A stretch of 64,000 nt of DNA from Aureimonas glaciei. Its GTDB lineage: Bacteria; Pseudomonadota; Alphaproteobacteria; Rhizobiales; Rhizobiaceae. Each line of letters begins with the position of its first letter. The stretch's first letter is position 1. Location: contig NZ_BMJJ01000007.1 of the NCBI RefSeq assembly GCF_014643375.1, forward strand, positions 232,002-296,001, in the 5' to 3' direction. A program made the position numbers and the translations under genes. Shown piece by piece: positions 25,765 to 33,946 of this stretch. Below the pieces are notes generated by a model. The model was not told the DNA's origin. It saw only the letters and a program-made list of their open reading frames with translations, and did not search any database.

Positions 25765-26604
25765 ATGTGTCCCCCGAACTGCCTTCACTCCATCTGCGAG
25801 AACGCCTCGCGCCGCGGCCTGCTCAAGGCCGGCTTCGGCATCGGCCTGGCCGCCGTCTCCGCAGGCCTCGGACTGCAGCCGGCCAGGGCCGCGGCCCCGG
25901 CACAAGAGCACCGCTTCTCGAAAGTCCACGACCTCACCCACACCCTGTTCGAAGGCTTTCCGACCTTCAGCGGCGAGAAATGGTTCACCGTGGAGAAGCC
26001 GGTGACCTGGGAAAAGGACAAGGTGAACCTGCATCGCTGGACGCTGATGGAGCACACCGGCACCCACATGGACGCGCCGCTGCACTTCTCCGAGAACGGC
26101 ATGAGCGTCGACATGATCGACATCGCCGATCTCGTCGTGCCGCTGGCAGTCATCGACATCCGCGAACGCGCCGCGAGCGACCCCGATGCCGCCCTGACGC
26201 CGGACGACATCAAGGCCTGGGAAGCCGTCAACGGGCCTCTGCCCGAGGGCTGCTGCGTTGCCATGAATTCCGGCTGGCACGCCCTCCTCGACTCGCCGAA
26301 ATTCACCGGCCGTGATGCCGAGGGCAAAAACCACACGCCCGGCTTTCACGCGGAAACGGCGGAGTTCCTGATCAAGGAGCGCAGCGTCAAGGGCATTGCC
26401 GTCGACACGCTTTCGCTCGATCGCGGCCTGGCGTCCTCCGGCGACTTTCCGGTCCACTACCAGTGGCTCGGCAGCGGGCGCTGGGGCGTCGAGGCGATCG
26501 CAGGGCTCGATGATCTGCCCGCCAAGGGCGCCATGCTGGTCGTCGCGGGACCGAAAGTCCGCGGCGCCACCGGCGGCCCGAGCCGCATCATCGCGCTCGT
26601 CTGA
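25765..26604 (+). CDS. Tat-exported cyclase-family hydrolase (kynurenine formamidase fold)
   Basis: 279 residues. Twin-arginine signal (SRRGLLKAGFG, hydrophobic run, ARA site), then the cyclase-family metal motif HTGTHMDAPLHF and a PLAVIDIRE block. These proteins hydrolyse amides, lactones or related bonds with a divalent metal. It has a strong GGGAGGAAAG ribosome site and is the first gene of the operon containing 3-dehydroshikimate dehydratase, controlled by the palindromic operator. A role on an ester or lactone of quinate/shikimate in the periplasm fits the context but is a guess. Confidence 0.75.
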   Translation: MCPPNCLHSICENASRRGLLKAGFGIGLAAVSAGLGLQPARAAAPAQEHRFSKVHDLTHTLFEGFPTFSGEKWFTVEKPVTWEKDKVNLHRWTLMEHTGTHMDAPLHFSENGMSVDMIDIADLVVPLAVIDIRERAASDPDAALTPDDIKAWEAVNGPLPEGCCVAMNSGWHALLDSPKFTGRDAEGKNHTPGFHAETAEFLIKERSVKGIAVDTLSLDRGLASSGDFPVHYQWLGSGRWGVEAIAGLDDLPAKGAMLVVAGPKVRGATGGPSRIIALV

Positions 26605-26675
26605 GAGCACAGCCAGACTGCCGGCCCGGCGCGCCCCGCCCCGGGCCGGATCTTCGACCGAAGCGGAGCCGCGCC

Positions 26676-28568
26676 ATGAAAACGTCCATCGCCACCGTCT
26701 CCCTGTCGGGCAATCTTGCCGACAAGCTGAACGCGACAGCCGCGGCGGGCTTCAACGCGGTCGAGATCTTCGAAAACGATTTTCTCGCTTCCGACCTCGG
26801 CGCCCGCGAGGTCGGGCAGATGGTCCGCGATGCCGGCCTCGAGATCTCGCTGTTCCAGCCGTTCCGCGACTTCGAGGGCCTGCCCGAGCCGCAGCGCGCC
26901 AAGGCGTTCGATCGTGCCAAGCACAAGTTCGAGACGATGAACGAGCTCGGCACCGACCTCATCCTGATCTGCTCCACGGTGTCGCCGCTGGCCCTCGGCG
27001 GCATCGACCGGGCCGCCGACGATCTGCGTGAACTCGGCGAAATCGCTCGGGCCGCCGGCGTGCGCGTCGGCTACGAGGCGCTCGCCTGGGGCCGCTTCGT
27101 CAGTGATCACCGCGACGCCTGGGAGATCGTGCGGCGCGCCGATCACCCGAATGTCGGCCTGATCCTCGACAGTTTCCATACGCTGGCGCGCGGCATCGAC
27201 CCCTCTTCGATCCGCTCGATCCCGAAGGACAAGATTTTCATCGTGCAGATGGCGGACGCGCCGAAACTCAACCTGGACCTCCTGTCCTGGAGCCGGCACT
27301 ACCGCAACATGCCGGGACAGGGCGACCTGCCCGTCGCCGACTTCATGGCGGCGGTCGAGGCGACGGGCTATGACGGCTACTATTCCCTGGAAATTTTCAA
27401 CGACCAGTTCCGGGCTGGCTCGGCGCGCCAGACCGCGGTGGACGGGCGGCGCTCGCTGTTCTTCCTGATGGACCGGCTGAAGGCGGAGGGTCGCGCCATG
27501 AACGGTCCATCCGAAAGCGAGCCCCTGCCCGCCCCGGCGAAGACGACCGGCGTCTCCTTCATCGAATTCGCCACCGACGGCGCGTCGGCCGGCGCGCTCT
27601 CGGCGCTTCTCGTCTCGATCGGCTTTCGCCATGCCGGGCGTCACCGTTCCAAGGACGTCGATCTCTACACGCAAGGGGCGCTGCGCGTCGTCGTGAACAA
27701 GGAGACGGAGGGTCTCGCCCACTCCGCCTACGTCGTCCACGGCACCAATGTCTGCGCCCTCGGCCTGCGCATGGCCGACGCCGCAGCAGCCCTGAAGCGG
27801 GCGGAGGGCCTGCTCGCGGCCCCGTTCCGCCAGCCGGTCGGCCCCGGCGAACGGGAACTTGCCGCGATCCGCGGCGTCGGCGGGAGCCTTCTCTACCTCG
27901 TCGCCGAAGAGGCGGCGCTGGAACGGCAGTGGGAGGTCGACTTCGACCTCGAACCCGGTTGGAACGTCCATGCCGGCGCTGGGCTCGGCGTGGTCGATCA
28001 TGTCGCCCAGACCGTGCGCTACGAGGACATGCTATCCTGGACGCTGTTCTACCATTCGATCTTCGATCTGAAGGTCATGCCTCCGCTCGAGGTGCCCGAT
28101 CCCGGCGGTCTCGTGCTCAGCCAGGTCCTGGAAAACGCCGAAGGCAGCCTTCGTGTCGTCCTCAACGGCTCGCAATCGGTCCGCACCCTGTCGGCGCGCT
28201 TCGTGACGCAGTTCGTCGGCCCGGGCGTGCAGCACGTCGCCTTCCGCACCGACGACATCCTCAGGACGGTCGAGACCCTCCACGCCAGTGGCGTCGACCT
28301 CTTGCCGATCCCGCAGAACTACTACGACGATCTCGACGCGAAATTCGATCTGGCGCCGGACCTTCTCGGCGCCATGCGCCGCTTCGGCATCCTCTACGAT
28401 CGCGACGACAGCGGCGAATACTTCCAGATCTATCTGACGGCGCTGAACGGCGGCTTCTTCATCGAGATCGTCGAGCGCCGCGGCTATGCCGGGCTCGGCG
28501 CCGCAAATGCGGCGATCCGGCTGGCGACGCAGTCCCGCTTCGCCCCCGAAGGCATGCCGACGCGCTAG
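26676..28568 (+). CDS. quiC: 3-dehydroshikimate dehydratase (TIM barrel + HPPD-like fusion)
   Basis: 630 residues. Residues 1 to about 275 form a xylose-isomerase-like TIM barrel (FNAVEIFENDFLASD, VGYEALAWGRFV, LILDSFHTLARG, YYSLEIFND) as in QuiC/AsbF-type dehydratases. The C-terminal half is a vicinal-oxygen-chelate pair like 4-hydroxyphenylpyruvate dioxygenase, with possible metal ligands in VVDHVAQTV, VQHVAFRTDD and FFIEIVERRG. The enzyme converts 3-dehydroshikimate to protocatechuate, linking shikimate uptake to the pca operon next door. The two-domain length matches the bacterial fused form. Confidence 0.88.
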   Translation: MKTSIATVSLSGNLADKLNATAAAGFNAVEIFENDFLASDLGAREVGQMVRDAGLEISLFQPFRDFEGLPEPQRAKAFDRAKHKFETMNELGTDLILICSTVSPLALGGIDRAADDLRELGEIARAAGVRVGYEALAWGRFVSDHRDAWEIVRRADHPNVGLILDSFHTLARGIDPSSIRSIPKDKIFIVQMADAPKLNLDLLSWSRHYRNMPGQGDLPVADFMAAVEATGYDGYYSLEIFNDQFRAGSARQTAVDGRRSLFFLMDRLKAEGRAMNGPSESEPLPAPAKTTGVSFIEFATDGASAGALSALLVSIGFRHAGRHRSKDVDLYTQGALRVVVNKETEGLAHSAYVVHGTNVCALGLRMADAAAALKRAEGLLAAPFRQPVGPGERELAAIRGVGGSLLYLVAEEAALERQWEVDFDLEPGWNVHAGAGLGVVDHVAQTVRYEDMLSWTLFYHSIFDLKVMPPLEVPDPGGLVLSQVLENAEGSLRVVLNGSQSVRTLSARFVTQFVGPGVQHVAFRTDDILRTVETLHASGVDLLPIPQNYYDDLDAKFDLAPDLLGAMRRFGILYDRDDSGEYFQIYLTALNGGFFIEIVERRGYAGLGAANAAIRLATQSRFAPEGMPTR

Positions 28569-28594
28569 CGGCTTGCGGCGCGGCGGGGCGCAAG
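28568..28594. terminator. Bidirectional hairpin between convergent genes
   Basis: GGCTTGCG (28568-28575) pairs perfectly with CGCAAGCC (28587-28594). It sits in the 51-bp gap between the ends of the dehydratase and tetR genes, the right place for a shared terminator. No T-run on either side. Confidence 0.55.
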
Positions 28595-28619
28595 CCAAAC
28601 ATCACGGTGTCTTCCGCTG

Positions 28620-29330
28620 TCAGGTCGCCTGAAGAAGCGCCACCACCGCATCCTGCAGCAGCGCCTTTTGGCGCGCGCGCGTCGTCGGATCGGCGAGGTC
28701 GTGGCCAAAGATCGTGCCGAACGTGTGCTGGTTCGAGACGCGGAAGAAGCAGAAGGAAGAGATCAGCATGTGAAGGTCGATGGGATCGACCGTCCGGCGA
28801 AAAATGCCGCTGTCCTTTCCGCGCTGCAGGATCGTCTCGATCGTCGCGATGACCGAGACGTTCAACCGGCTGAGCGTGGTCGACTGGCGCATGTGCTCGG
28901 CCCGGTGGATGTTCTCGATCGTCACCAGCCGGATGAACTCGGGATGGGCCTCGTCATAGTCGAAGGTGAAGTCGATCAGCCGGCGCATCGCCTCGACAGG
29001 ATCGAGCTCCGCGAGCCGCAGTTCGTCCTCGACCTTGCGGATGGCCGCATAGGCATCCTCCAGGACGGCGAGATAGAGACCTTCTTTGGAGCCGAAATGA
29101 TAGTAGATCATCCGCTTCGACGTGCGGGTGCGGGCGGCGATCGCGTCGACGCGGGCGCCGGACAGACCATTGGCGGCAAATTCCGCACGCGCGACGAGCA
29201 GGATATCGCTGCGCGTTTGCTCGGTGCGGTCGCGCTGCCCGACGCGCCGGGTCCCCACAGGCCCGGGCTCACCGCCATCTGGCATCGCGAGAGCCTCGTC
29301 CGGCGCGCCGTCTCCTCGTTCAATGCTCAT
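28620..29330 (-). CDS. TetR-family regulator of the shikimate genes
   Basis: 236 residues from the ATG at 29330. The N-terminal helix-turn-helix is typical (RSDILLVARAEFAANGLSGA, VDAIAARTRTSKRMIYYHFG, SKEGLYLAVLE); the remainder is an all-helical ligand and dimer domain. It is divergent from the TRAP transporter genes and convergent with the dehydratase gene. Two near-identical palindromes, before the cyclase gene and in its own divergent promoter, are its probable sites. It would respond to shikimate, dehydroshikimate or protocatechuate (inference). The upstream extension to 29822 overlaps the TRAP gene and is rejected. Confidence 0.85.
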   Translation of the reverse strand: MSIERGDGAPDEALAMPDGGEPGPVGTRRVGQRDRTEQTRSDILLVARAEFAANGLSGARVDAIAARTRTSKRMIYYHFGSKEGLYLAVLEDAYAAIRKVEDELRLAELDPVEAMRRLIDFTFDYDEAHPEFIRLVTIENIHRAEHMRQSTTLSRLNVSVIATIETILQRGKDSGIFRRTVDPIDLHMLISSFCFFRVSNQHTFGTIFGHDLADPTTRARQKALLQDAVVALLQAT

Positions 29331-29440
29331 GTCACCCTTACGTCGCTTCCGGTCCCGAACCGAGACAGACACTGCCGATCTACTGATACCAGCCCTTTGC
29401 CAAACTGCACCTGGGAACAGCGAATTCTCCATTTGACCTA

Positions 29441-29454
29441 ACGAACCAGTTCGT
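29441..29454. promoter_or_regulatory. TetR operator copy 2
   Basis: ACGAACCAGTTCGT, one central base different from copy 1, lies between tetR (start 29330) and the TRAP small-subunit gene (start 29616). It could therefore repress both the transporter and tetR itself. Confidence 0.65.
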
Positions 29455-29615
29455 ACATATTTTGGCAAGATCACGGCGGGAGGCTGGCGGTCGGTCTTAA
29501 GCATCGCTGCGTCGTCGCAGCGCGCCATGCGGGCGGAAAGCTCGCACAGGCAAGAGTCCGGTACGGCTTGAGAACGAGCGCGAATGCGCCGGTGGTTTCG
29601 GGAGGACATCAAGTG

Positions 29616-30182
29616 ATGAAGACAATCGTAGATGCCTACTTCACGCTGCTGAAGGTTGCGATCGCGCTCCTTCTGGCGGCGATGGCTGCTCTCGTCTTCG
29701 GCAATGTCGTCCTCCGCTACGGGTTCAACAGCGGCATCACCGTGTCGGAGGAGCTGTCCCGGCTGGCCTTCGTCTGGCTGATCTTCCTCGGCGCGGCACT
29801 GGCGTTGCGCGACCACGCTCACATCGGCATCGATACCGTCATCCGCGCGCTGCCGCCCAAGGCGGCCAAGTTCTGCCTTCTCCTGGGCTACCTGCTGATG
29901 CTGATCGCCTGCGCCCTTCTCATCCAGGGCGGCCTGAAGCAGGCGATGCTCACCTGGAGTGCGGTCACGCCCGCCGCCGGCGTCTCGATGAGCTGGTTTA
30001 TGATACCCGTCGTCGTGTTCGCCATCACCGCCCTCCTACTCCTCGGCTACGAGGCCTTTGCCATTCTCACCGGCCGGATCGACGTCACGACGGCCGTCCT
30101 CGTCACGGAATCGGAGGATCACCTGCCGCCCGAGGCGACGCGGCCGGCCATGCCGCCGGTCGCCGCCGGCCTCGGCCGCTAG
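29616..30182 (+). CDS. dctQ: TRAP transporter small membrane subunit
   Basis: 188 residues with four hydrophobic helices. DctQ landmarks are NVVLRYGFNSGITVSEELSR followed by FVWLIFLGAALALRDHAHIG. It couples to DctM in a sodium- or proton-driven tripartite transporter. A GGGAGGA ribosome site precedes the ATG; a GTG immediately before it is an alternative start. The dctQ-dctM gap is 13 bp. Confidence 0.9.
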   Translation: MKTIVDAYFTLLKVAIALLLAAMAALVFGNVVLRYGFNSGITVSEELSRLAFVWLIFLGAALALRDHAHIGIDTVIRALPPKAAKFCLLLGYLLMLIACALLIQGGLKQAMLTWSAVTPAAGVSMSWFMIPVVVFAITALLLLGYEAFAILTGRIDVTTAVLVTESEDHLPPEATRPAMPPVAAGLGR

Positions 30183-30195
30183 GAGGGATCCCGCG

Positions 30196-31479
30196 ATGGT
30201 CGTCGGAATTTTCCTGGGCTCGCTTCTCGGCACCATGGCGCTCGGCATGCCCATCGCCTTCGCCCTCATCCTGTCGGGCGTCGCGCTGATGATCCACATG
30301 GATCTGTTCGATGGGCAGATCGTCGCGCAGACCGTACTGCAGGGTGCCGACAGTTTCACGCTGATCGCCGTGCCGTTCTTCATGCTCGCCGGCGAGATCA
30401 TGAACCAGGGCGGCCTGTCGAAGCGCATCGTCGACCTCGCCGTCGCGCTGGTCGGCCATCGCCGCGGCGGCCTCGGCTTCGTCTGCATCCTGGCGGCCTG
30501 CGTCCTGTCCAGCCTGTCCGGCTCGGCCGTGGCGGATGCCGCCGCGCTGGCCGCGCTCTTGATGCCGATGATGATCAAGTCCGGGCACGATCCGGCCCAG
30601 TCCGGCGGCCTCATCGCCTCCTCGGCGATCATCGGACCGATCATTCCGCCCTCGATCGGCTTCATTCTCTATGGCGTCGTCGGCGGCGTCTCGATCACCA
30701 AGCTGTTCCTCGCCGGCATCGCGCCCGGCCTGATGATCGGCGCGGCGCTGTGCATCACCTGGCTCATCGTCATCCGCAAGCAAACGTTCGAGCTGCCGGT
30801 CCGGGCCAGCGGGCCCGAGCGCCGGCATGCCCTGGCGTCCAGCCTCTGGGCGCTGATGCTCCCGGTCATCATCATCTTCGGCCTGAAGTTCGGCATCTTC
30901 ACCCCGACGGAGGCCGGTGTCGTCGCCGCCGTCTACTCGCTCTTCGTGGCCATGGTCGTCTACCGCGAACTGACGCCCCGCATGCTCTTCGGCGTCTTCG
31001 CCGCCGCGGCCAAGACCACGGCCGTCGTGATGTTCCTGGTCGCCGCCGCCTCGGTCTCGGCCTGGCTGATCACCGTCGCCGACCTGCCGGGCGCCATGGT
31101 CGCCATGCTCGAACCGCTGATGGACAACCAGACGCTGCTGCTTCTGGCGATCATGGTGCTCATCGTCGCCGTCGGCACCGCCATGGACATGACGCCGACC
31201 ATCCTGATCCTGACGCCGGTGCTGATCCCGGTGATCAAGGAGGCCGGCATCGACCCTGTCTATTTCGGCGTCCTCTTCATCATCAACAACTCGATCGGCC
31301 TCATCACCCCGCCGGTCGGCACGGTGCTCAATGTCGTCTGCGGCGTCGGGCGCATCCCGATGGAAAAGCTCATCCGCGGCGTCTGGCCCTTCATGGTCGC
31401 CCAGCTGATCGTGCTGATGCTGCTCGTCTTCTTCCCGGCGCTGGTGACGGTGCCGGCGGCCTTTTTCTCCGGCCGCTGA
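30196..31479 (+). CDS. dctM: TRAP transporter large membrane subunit
   Basis: 427 residues from the ATG at 30196, preceded by AGGAGGGAT. About 12 hydrophobic segments, with family blocks PFFMLAGEIMNQGGLSKRI, LSGSAVADAAAL, IIGPIIPPSIGFILYG and LIVAVGTAMDMTPTILIL. It forms the transport channel with DctQ and receives substrate from DctP. Context (dehydroshikimate dehydratase, shikimate dehydrogenase) points to shikimate or quinate. Confidence 0.92.
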   Translation: MVVGIFLGSLLGTMALGMPIAFALILSGVALMIHMDLFDGQIVAQTVLQGADSFTLIAVPFFMLAGEIMNQGGLSKRIVDLAVALVGHRRGGLGFVCILAACVLSSLSGSAVADAAALAALLMPMMIKSGHDPAQSGGLIASSAIIGPIIPPSIGFILYGVVGGVSITKLFLAGIAPGLMIGAALCITWLIVIRKQTFELPVRASGPERRHALASSLWALMLPVIIIFGLKFGIFTPTEAGVVAAVYSLFVAMVVYRELTPRMLFGVFAAAAKTTAVVMFLVAAASVSAWLITVADLPGAMVAMLEPLMDNQTLLLLAIMVLIVAVGTAMDMTPTILILTPVLIPVIKEAGIDPVYFGVLFIINNSIGLITPPVGTVLNVVCGVGRIPMEKLIRGVWPFMVAQLIVLMLLVFFPALVTVPAAFFSGR

Positions 31480-31501
31480 GGCGGACGGCCCACCATCCAT
31501 C

Positions 31502-31523
31502 GCCCCTGCTGGGAGGCAGGGGC
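31502..31523 (+). promoter_or_regulatory. Intercistronic hairpin before dctP
   Basis: GCCCCTGC-TGGGAG-GCAGGGGC, a perfect 8-bp stem with a 6-nt loop, in the 106-bp gap between dctM and dctP. It may act as an RNA-processing or stability element that allows different levels of the binding protein and the membrane subunits. Confidence 0.5.
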
Positions 31524-31585
31524 ATCCACGAGCCTTCGGGCGCAATCGGGGCGGCAGGGCCGTCCCACAGGGAGGAACAGACCAC

Positions 31586-32596
31586 ATGCGCATCATCACA
31601 GGCATCGCCGCCGCACTCGGGCTCGCCACCATCATCGGCTCGGCGAGTCTCGCTCAGGCCGAGATCCAGGAGCGCACCATCAAGTTCGCCGCGCAGAACT
31701 CCAAGGGTCACCCGCAGGTGACCGGCATGGAGCGCTTTGCCGAGCTCGTGAGCGAGAAGAGCGGCGGCAAGATCGAGGTCAAGCTCTTCCCCGGCGGCAC
31801 GCTCGGCGGCGACGTCCAGACGCTCGCCTCGATCCAGGGCGGCACGGTGGAAATGAGCGTCATGAACGCCGGCATCTTGTCGGGCACGGTGAAGGAATTC
31901 GGCGTCGTGGACCTGCCCTTCCTGTTCGGCACGCCCGAAGAGGCCGACGCCGTGATGGACGGCGAAATCGGCACGGGCCTGATGGACCGCCTGCCCGAAC
32001 AGCGTCTCGTCGGCCTCGGCTTCTGGGAGCTTGGCTTTCGTCACCTCACCAACAACAGCCGCGCGGTGGAAAGCGTCGAGGACGTCAAGGGCCTGAAGAT
32101 CCGCACCGTCCAGTCCGCCGTCCCGCTCGCCACCTTCAACGCCCTCGGCGCCAATGCCGTGCCGCTGCCCTATCCCGAGCTCTACAGCGCGCTCGAGACC
32201 GGCACCGTCGACGGCCAGGAGAACCCGCTCTCGAATATTGTGAATGCCAAGTTCACCGAGGTGCAGAAGTATCTGACCCTGACGGGCCACCAGTACAATC
32301 CGCAGATCGTCCTCGTCTCCAAGGTCTTCTGGGACAAGCTCGATCCGGAGGAGCAGGCGCTGCTGCAGGCCGCTGCGACCGAGGCGCGCGACTACCAGCG
32401 CAAGGTCTCGCGCGACTCCAATGCCGGCTTCCTCGACGAGATCAAGAAGACCGACATGGCGGTCGTCGAACTTTCACCGGAGAAGCTCGACGCCTTCCGC
32501 AAGGCTGTCGAGCCCGTCGTCGCCGAGTTCCGCGAGACGATCGGCGCGGAGACGGTCGACGCCGTTCTCGCTCAGCTGAAGTCCCTTCGCCAGTAG
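31586..32596 (+). CDS. dctP: TRAP transporter periplasmic binding protein
   Basis: 336 residues with a Sec signal (MRIITGIAAALGLATII, Ala-x-Ala end at AQA). DctP-fold landmarks: FAELVSEKSGGKIEVKLFPG, the AVESVEDVKGLKIRTVQSAV loop whose arginine usually holds the substrate carboxylate, and YSALETGTVDGQENPLSNI. It is flanked by hairpins on both sides. Likely ligand shikimate/quinate (inferred from neighbours). Confidence 0.92.
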   Translation: MRIITGIAAALGLATIIGSASLAQAEIQERTIKFAAQNSKGHPQVTGMERFAELVSEKSGGKIEVKLFPGGTLGGDVQTLASIQGGTVEMSVMNAGILSGTVKEFGVVDLPFLFGTPEEADAVMDGEIGTGLMDRLPEQRLVGLGFWELGFRHLTNNSRAVESVEDVKGLKIRTVQSAVPLATFNALGANAVPLPYPELYSALETGTVDGQENPLSNIVNAKFTEVQKYLTLTGHQYNPQIVLVSKVFWDKLDPEEQALLQAAATEARDYQRKVSRDSNAGFLDEIKKTDMAVVELSPEKLDAFRKAVEPVVAEFRETIGAETVDAVLAQLKSLRQ

Positions 32597-32606
32597 AACG
32601 CACCCT

Positions 32607-32634
32607 GTGGCGGCCGGCCATCGTCGGCCGCCAC
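32607..32634 (+). promoter_or_regulatory. Intercistronic hairpin after dctP
   Basis: GTGGCGGCCG (32607-32616) pairs with CGGCCGCCAC (32625-32634): a perfect 10-bp stem with an 8-nt loop, 10 nt after the dctP stop and 30 nt before aroE. It may partly stop transcription or protect the dctP message from 3' decay. Confidence 0.5.
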
Positions 32635-32664
32635 GACACGCTCCCTTCCCCCAAAGGCGCCTTC

Positions 32665-33525
32665 ATGCTCGACATTTCCGCCCGTACGATCCAGGTCGGC
32701 CTGATCGGCAGCGGCATCCAGCTGTCCCGTTCCCCGGCCCTCCACGTGGCGGAGGGCCGGGCAAACGGTCTGTCCCTCTCCTACGAGCTGATCGACCTCG
32801 ACCTGCGCCGCGTCGGCCTGTCCGCCCTCCCCGCTTTGCTCCGGGAAGTCGAGGAACGCGGCTTTGCCGGCGTCAACGTCACCTATCCCGCCAAGCAGGC
32901 CGTCATGGCCGAGATCGACGTCCTGTCGCCGGAAGCCAAGGCGCTGGGCGCCGTCAACACCGTGGTTCTGAAGGACGGGCGCCGCACGGGACACAACACC
33001 GACTGCTCCGGCTTTGCCGAGAGCTTTCGCCGCGGCCTGCCGGATGCCGATCTGGCGTCCGCCGTGCAGCTCGGCGCCGGCGGTGCCGGGGCTGCGGTCG
33101 CCCGCGCCATGCTGCAGCTGGGAACGCGGCATCTGACGATCTTCGACCGGGACGCCGCCCGGGCGGAGCATCTGGCCGAAAAACTCGCGCAGCAGTTTCC
33201 CGGTGCCGCGGTCGACGTCGGCACCGATCTCCGCACAGCCATGAAAGAGGCGACCGGTCTCGTCCATGCCACCCCGACCGGCACCGCCGCCCATCCCGGC
33301 CTGCCCCTCGACCCCACCTGGATCGAGCCCCGCCATTTCGTCGCCGAGATCGTGTATTTTCCGCTCGAGACCGAGCTCCTGAAGGTCGCCCGCGCCAAAG
33401 GCTGTCGTACGGTCGACGGCGGCGGCATGGCGGTCTTCCAGGCTGTCGGCGCCTTCCAGCACTTCACCGGCCTCACCCCTGACCCTCAGCGGATGCTCGC
33501 CCATTTCGCGGCCATGGGCGCCTGA
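32665..33525 (+). CDS. aroE: Shikimate dehydrogenase
   Basis: 286 residues. Substrate domain with LIGSGIQLSRSPALH and the catalytic lysine in NVTYPAKQAV; the partner Asp is in GHNTDCSGF; nucleotide loop QLGAGGAGAAVARAML; C-terminal DGGGMAVFQAVGAFQHFTG. The setting, with TRAP uptake and 3-dehydroshikimate dehydratase, indicates a catabolic role oxidising shikimate (possibly quinate) to the 3-dehydro compound instead of the biosynthetic direction. No 3-dehydroquinate dehydratase is in the window, so quinate use would need one elsewhere. Confidence 0.9.
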   Translation: MLDISARTIQVGLIGSGIQLSRSPALHVAEGRANGLSLSYELIDLDLRRVGLSALPALLREVEERGFAGVNVTYPAKQAVMAEIDVLSPEAKALGAVNTVVLKDGRRTGHNTDCSGFAESFRRGLPDADLASAVQLGAGGAGAAVARAMLQLGTRHLTIFDRDAARAEHLAEKLAQQFPGAAVDVGTDLRTAMKEATGLVHATPTGTAAHPGLPLDPTWIEPRHFVAEIVYFPLETELLKVARAKGCRTVDGGGMAVFQAVGAFQHFTGLTPDPQRMLAHFAAMGA

Positions 33526-33599
33526 AGCCAGCAAGACGGCAGGCTCGGAACCGGCGCGCTGTTGTTCGCGTGCAATTTTGGATCGGACGCCATCTCGAT

Positions 33600-33840
33600 G
33601 ACCATCATGGCGAGCGGGCGGGCTTCCATGGCGAGCGGGCGGGCTTCGAGGAGGTCGAGCTTAGCGTCGTCGTACATCTGGCGCTTGACGGGGCTTCAGG
33701 CGGTTGACGTGACCTTCGGTCTAGCCGTTCGACCAGGTCTTAGTGACGGCAGCGCGTCCTGCGTCGAGGTCATTGATGATGCCGCAAAGCGGCCGGACAG
33801 GTTTCGACCCATGCACGAACCCGCTCTCGCGGGATGGGCG
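33600..33840 (-). pseudogene. Decayed ISL3-type transposase C-terminus
   Basis: Minus-strand reading gives TKTWSNG, a stop (TAG where Gln is expected), then TEGHVNRLK, and in another frame RQMYDDAKLDLLEAR. This order matches the ISL3-family transposase end (WSNGQTEG-VNRLK-RQMYGRAKLDLL). Frameshifts, a stop codon and a tandem duplication show it is dead. It lies between aroE and the IS91-type element. Confidence 0.6.
33606..33647. repeat. Two tandem copies of a 21-bp unit
   Basis: Positions 33606-33626 and 33627-33647 are identical, each starting CATGGCGAGCGGG. On the minus strand this encodes two copies of the seven residues EARPLAM within the transposase remnant. Probably a replication-slippage duplication. 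Confidence 0.85.
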
Positions 33841-33946
33841 GCAGCGTTGCGGTTGGCGAGTATAGGCACAGGCTTGGTCGGCGGTTGAACGGGCGCGGCG
33901 ATCGCCATGAGCATGAGGGGTTCCCCTCGTCTCATGGAGAGATCCG

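Noticed and set aside
30103..31635. 510-codon minus-strand open frame rich in Asp, His and Arg
   Set aside because: Antisense of the TRAP genes; low-complexity composition from reversed hydrophobic codons.
32665..33525. aroE as a purely biosynthetic gene captured by chance
   Set aside because: It is co-directional with the TRAP genes and lies in the same cluster as dehydroshikimate dehydratase, which fits catabolism better; enzyme kinetics would settle it.
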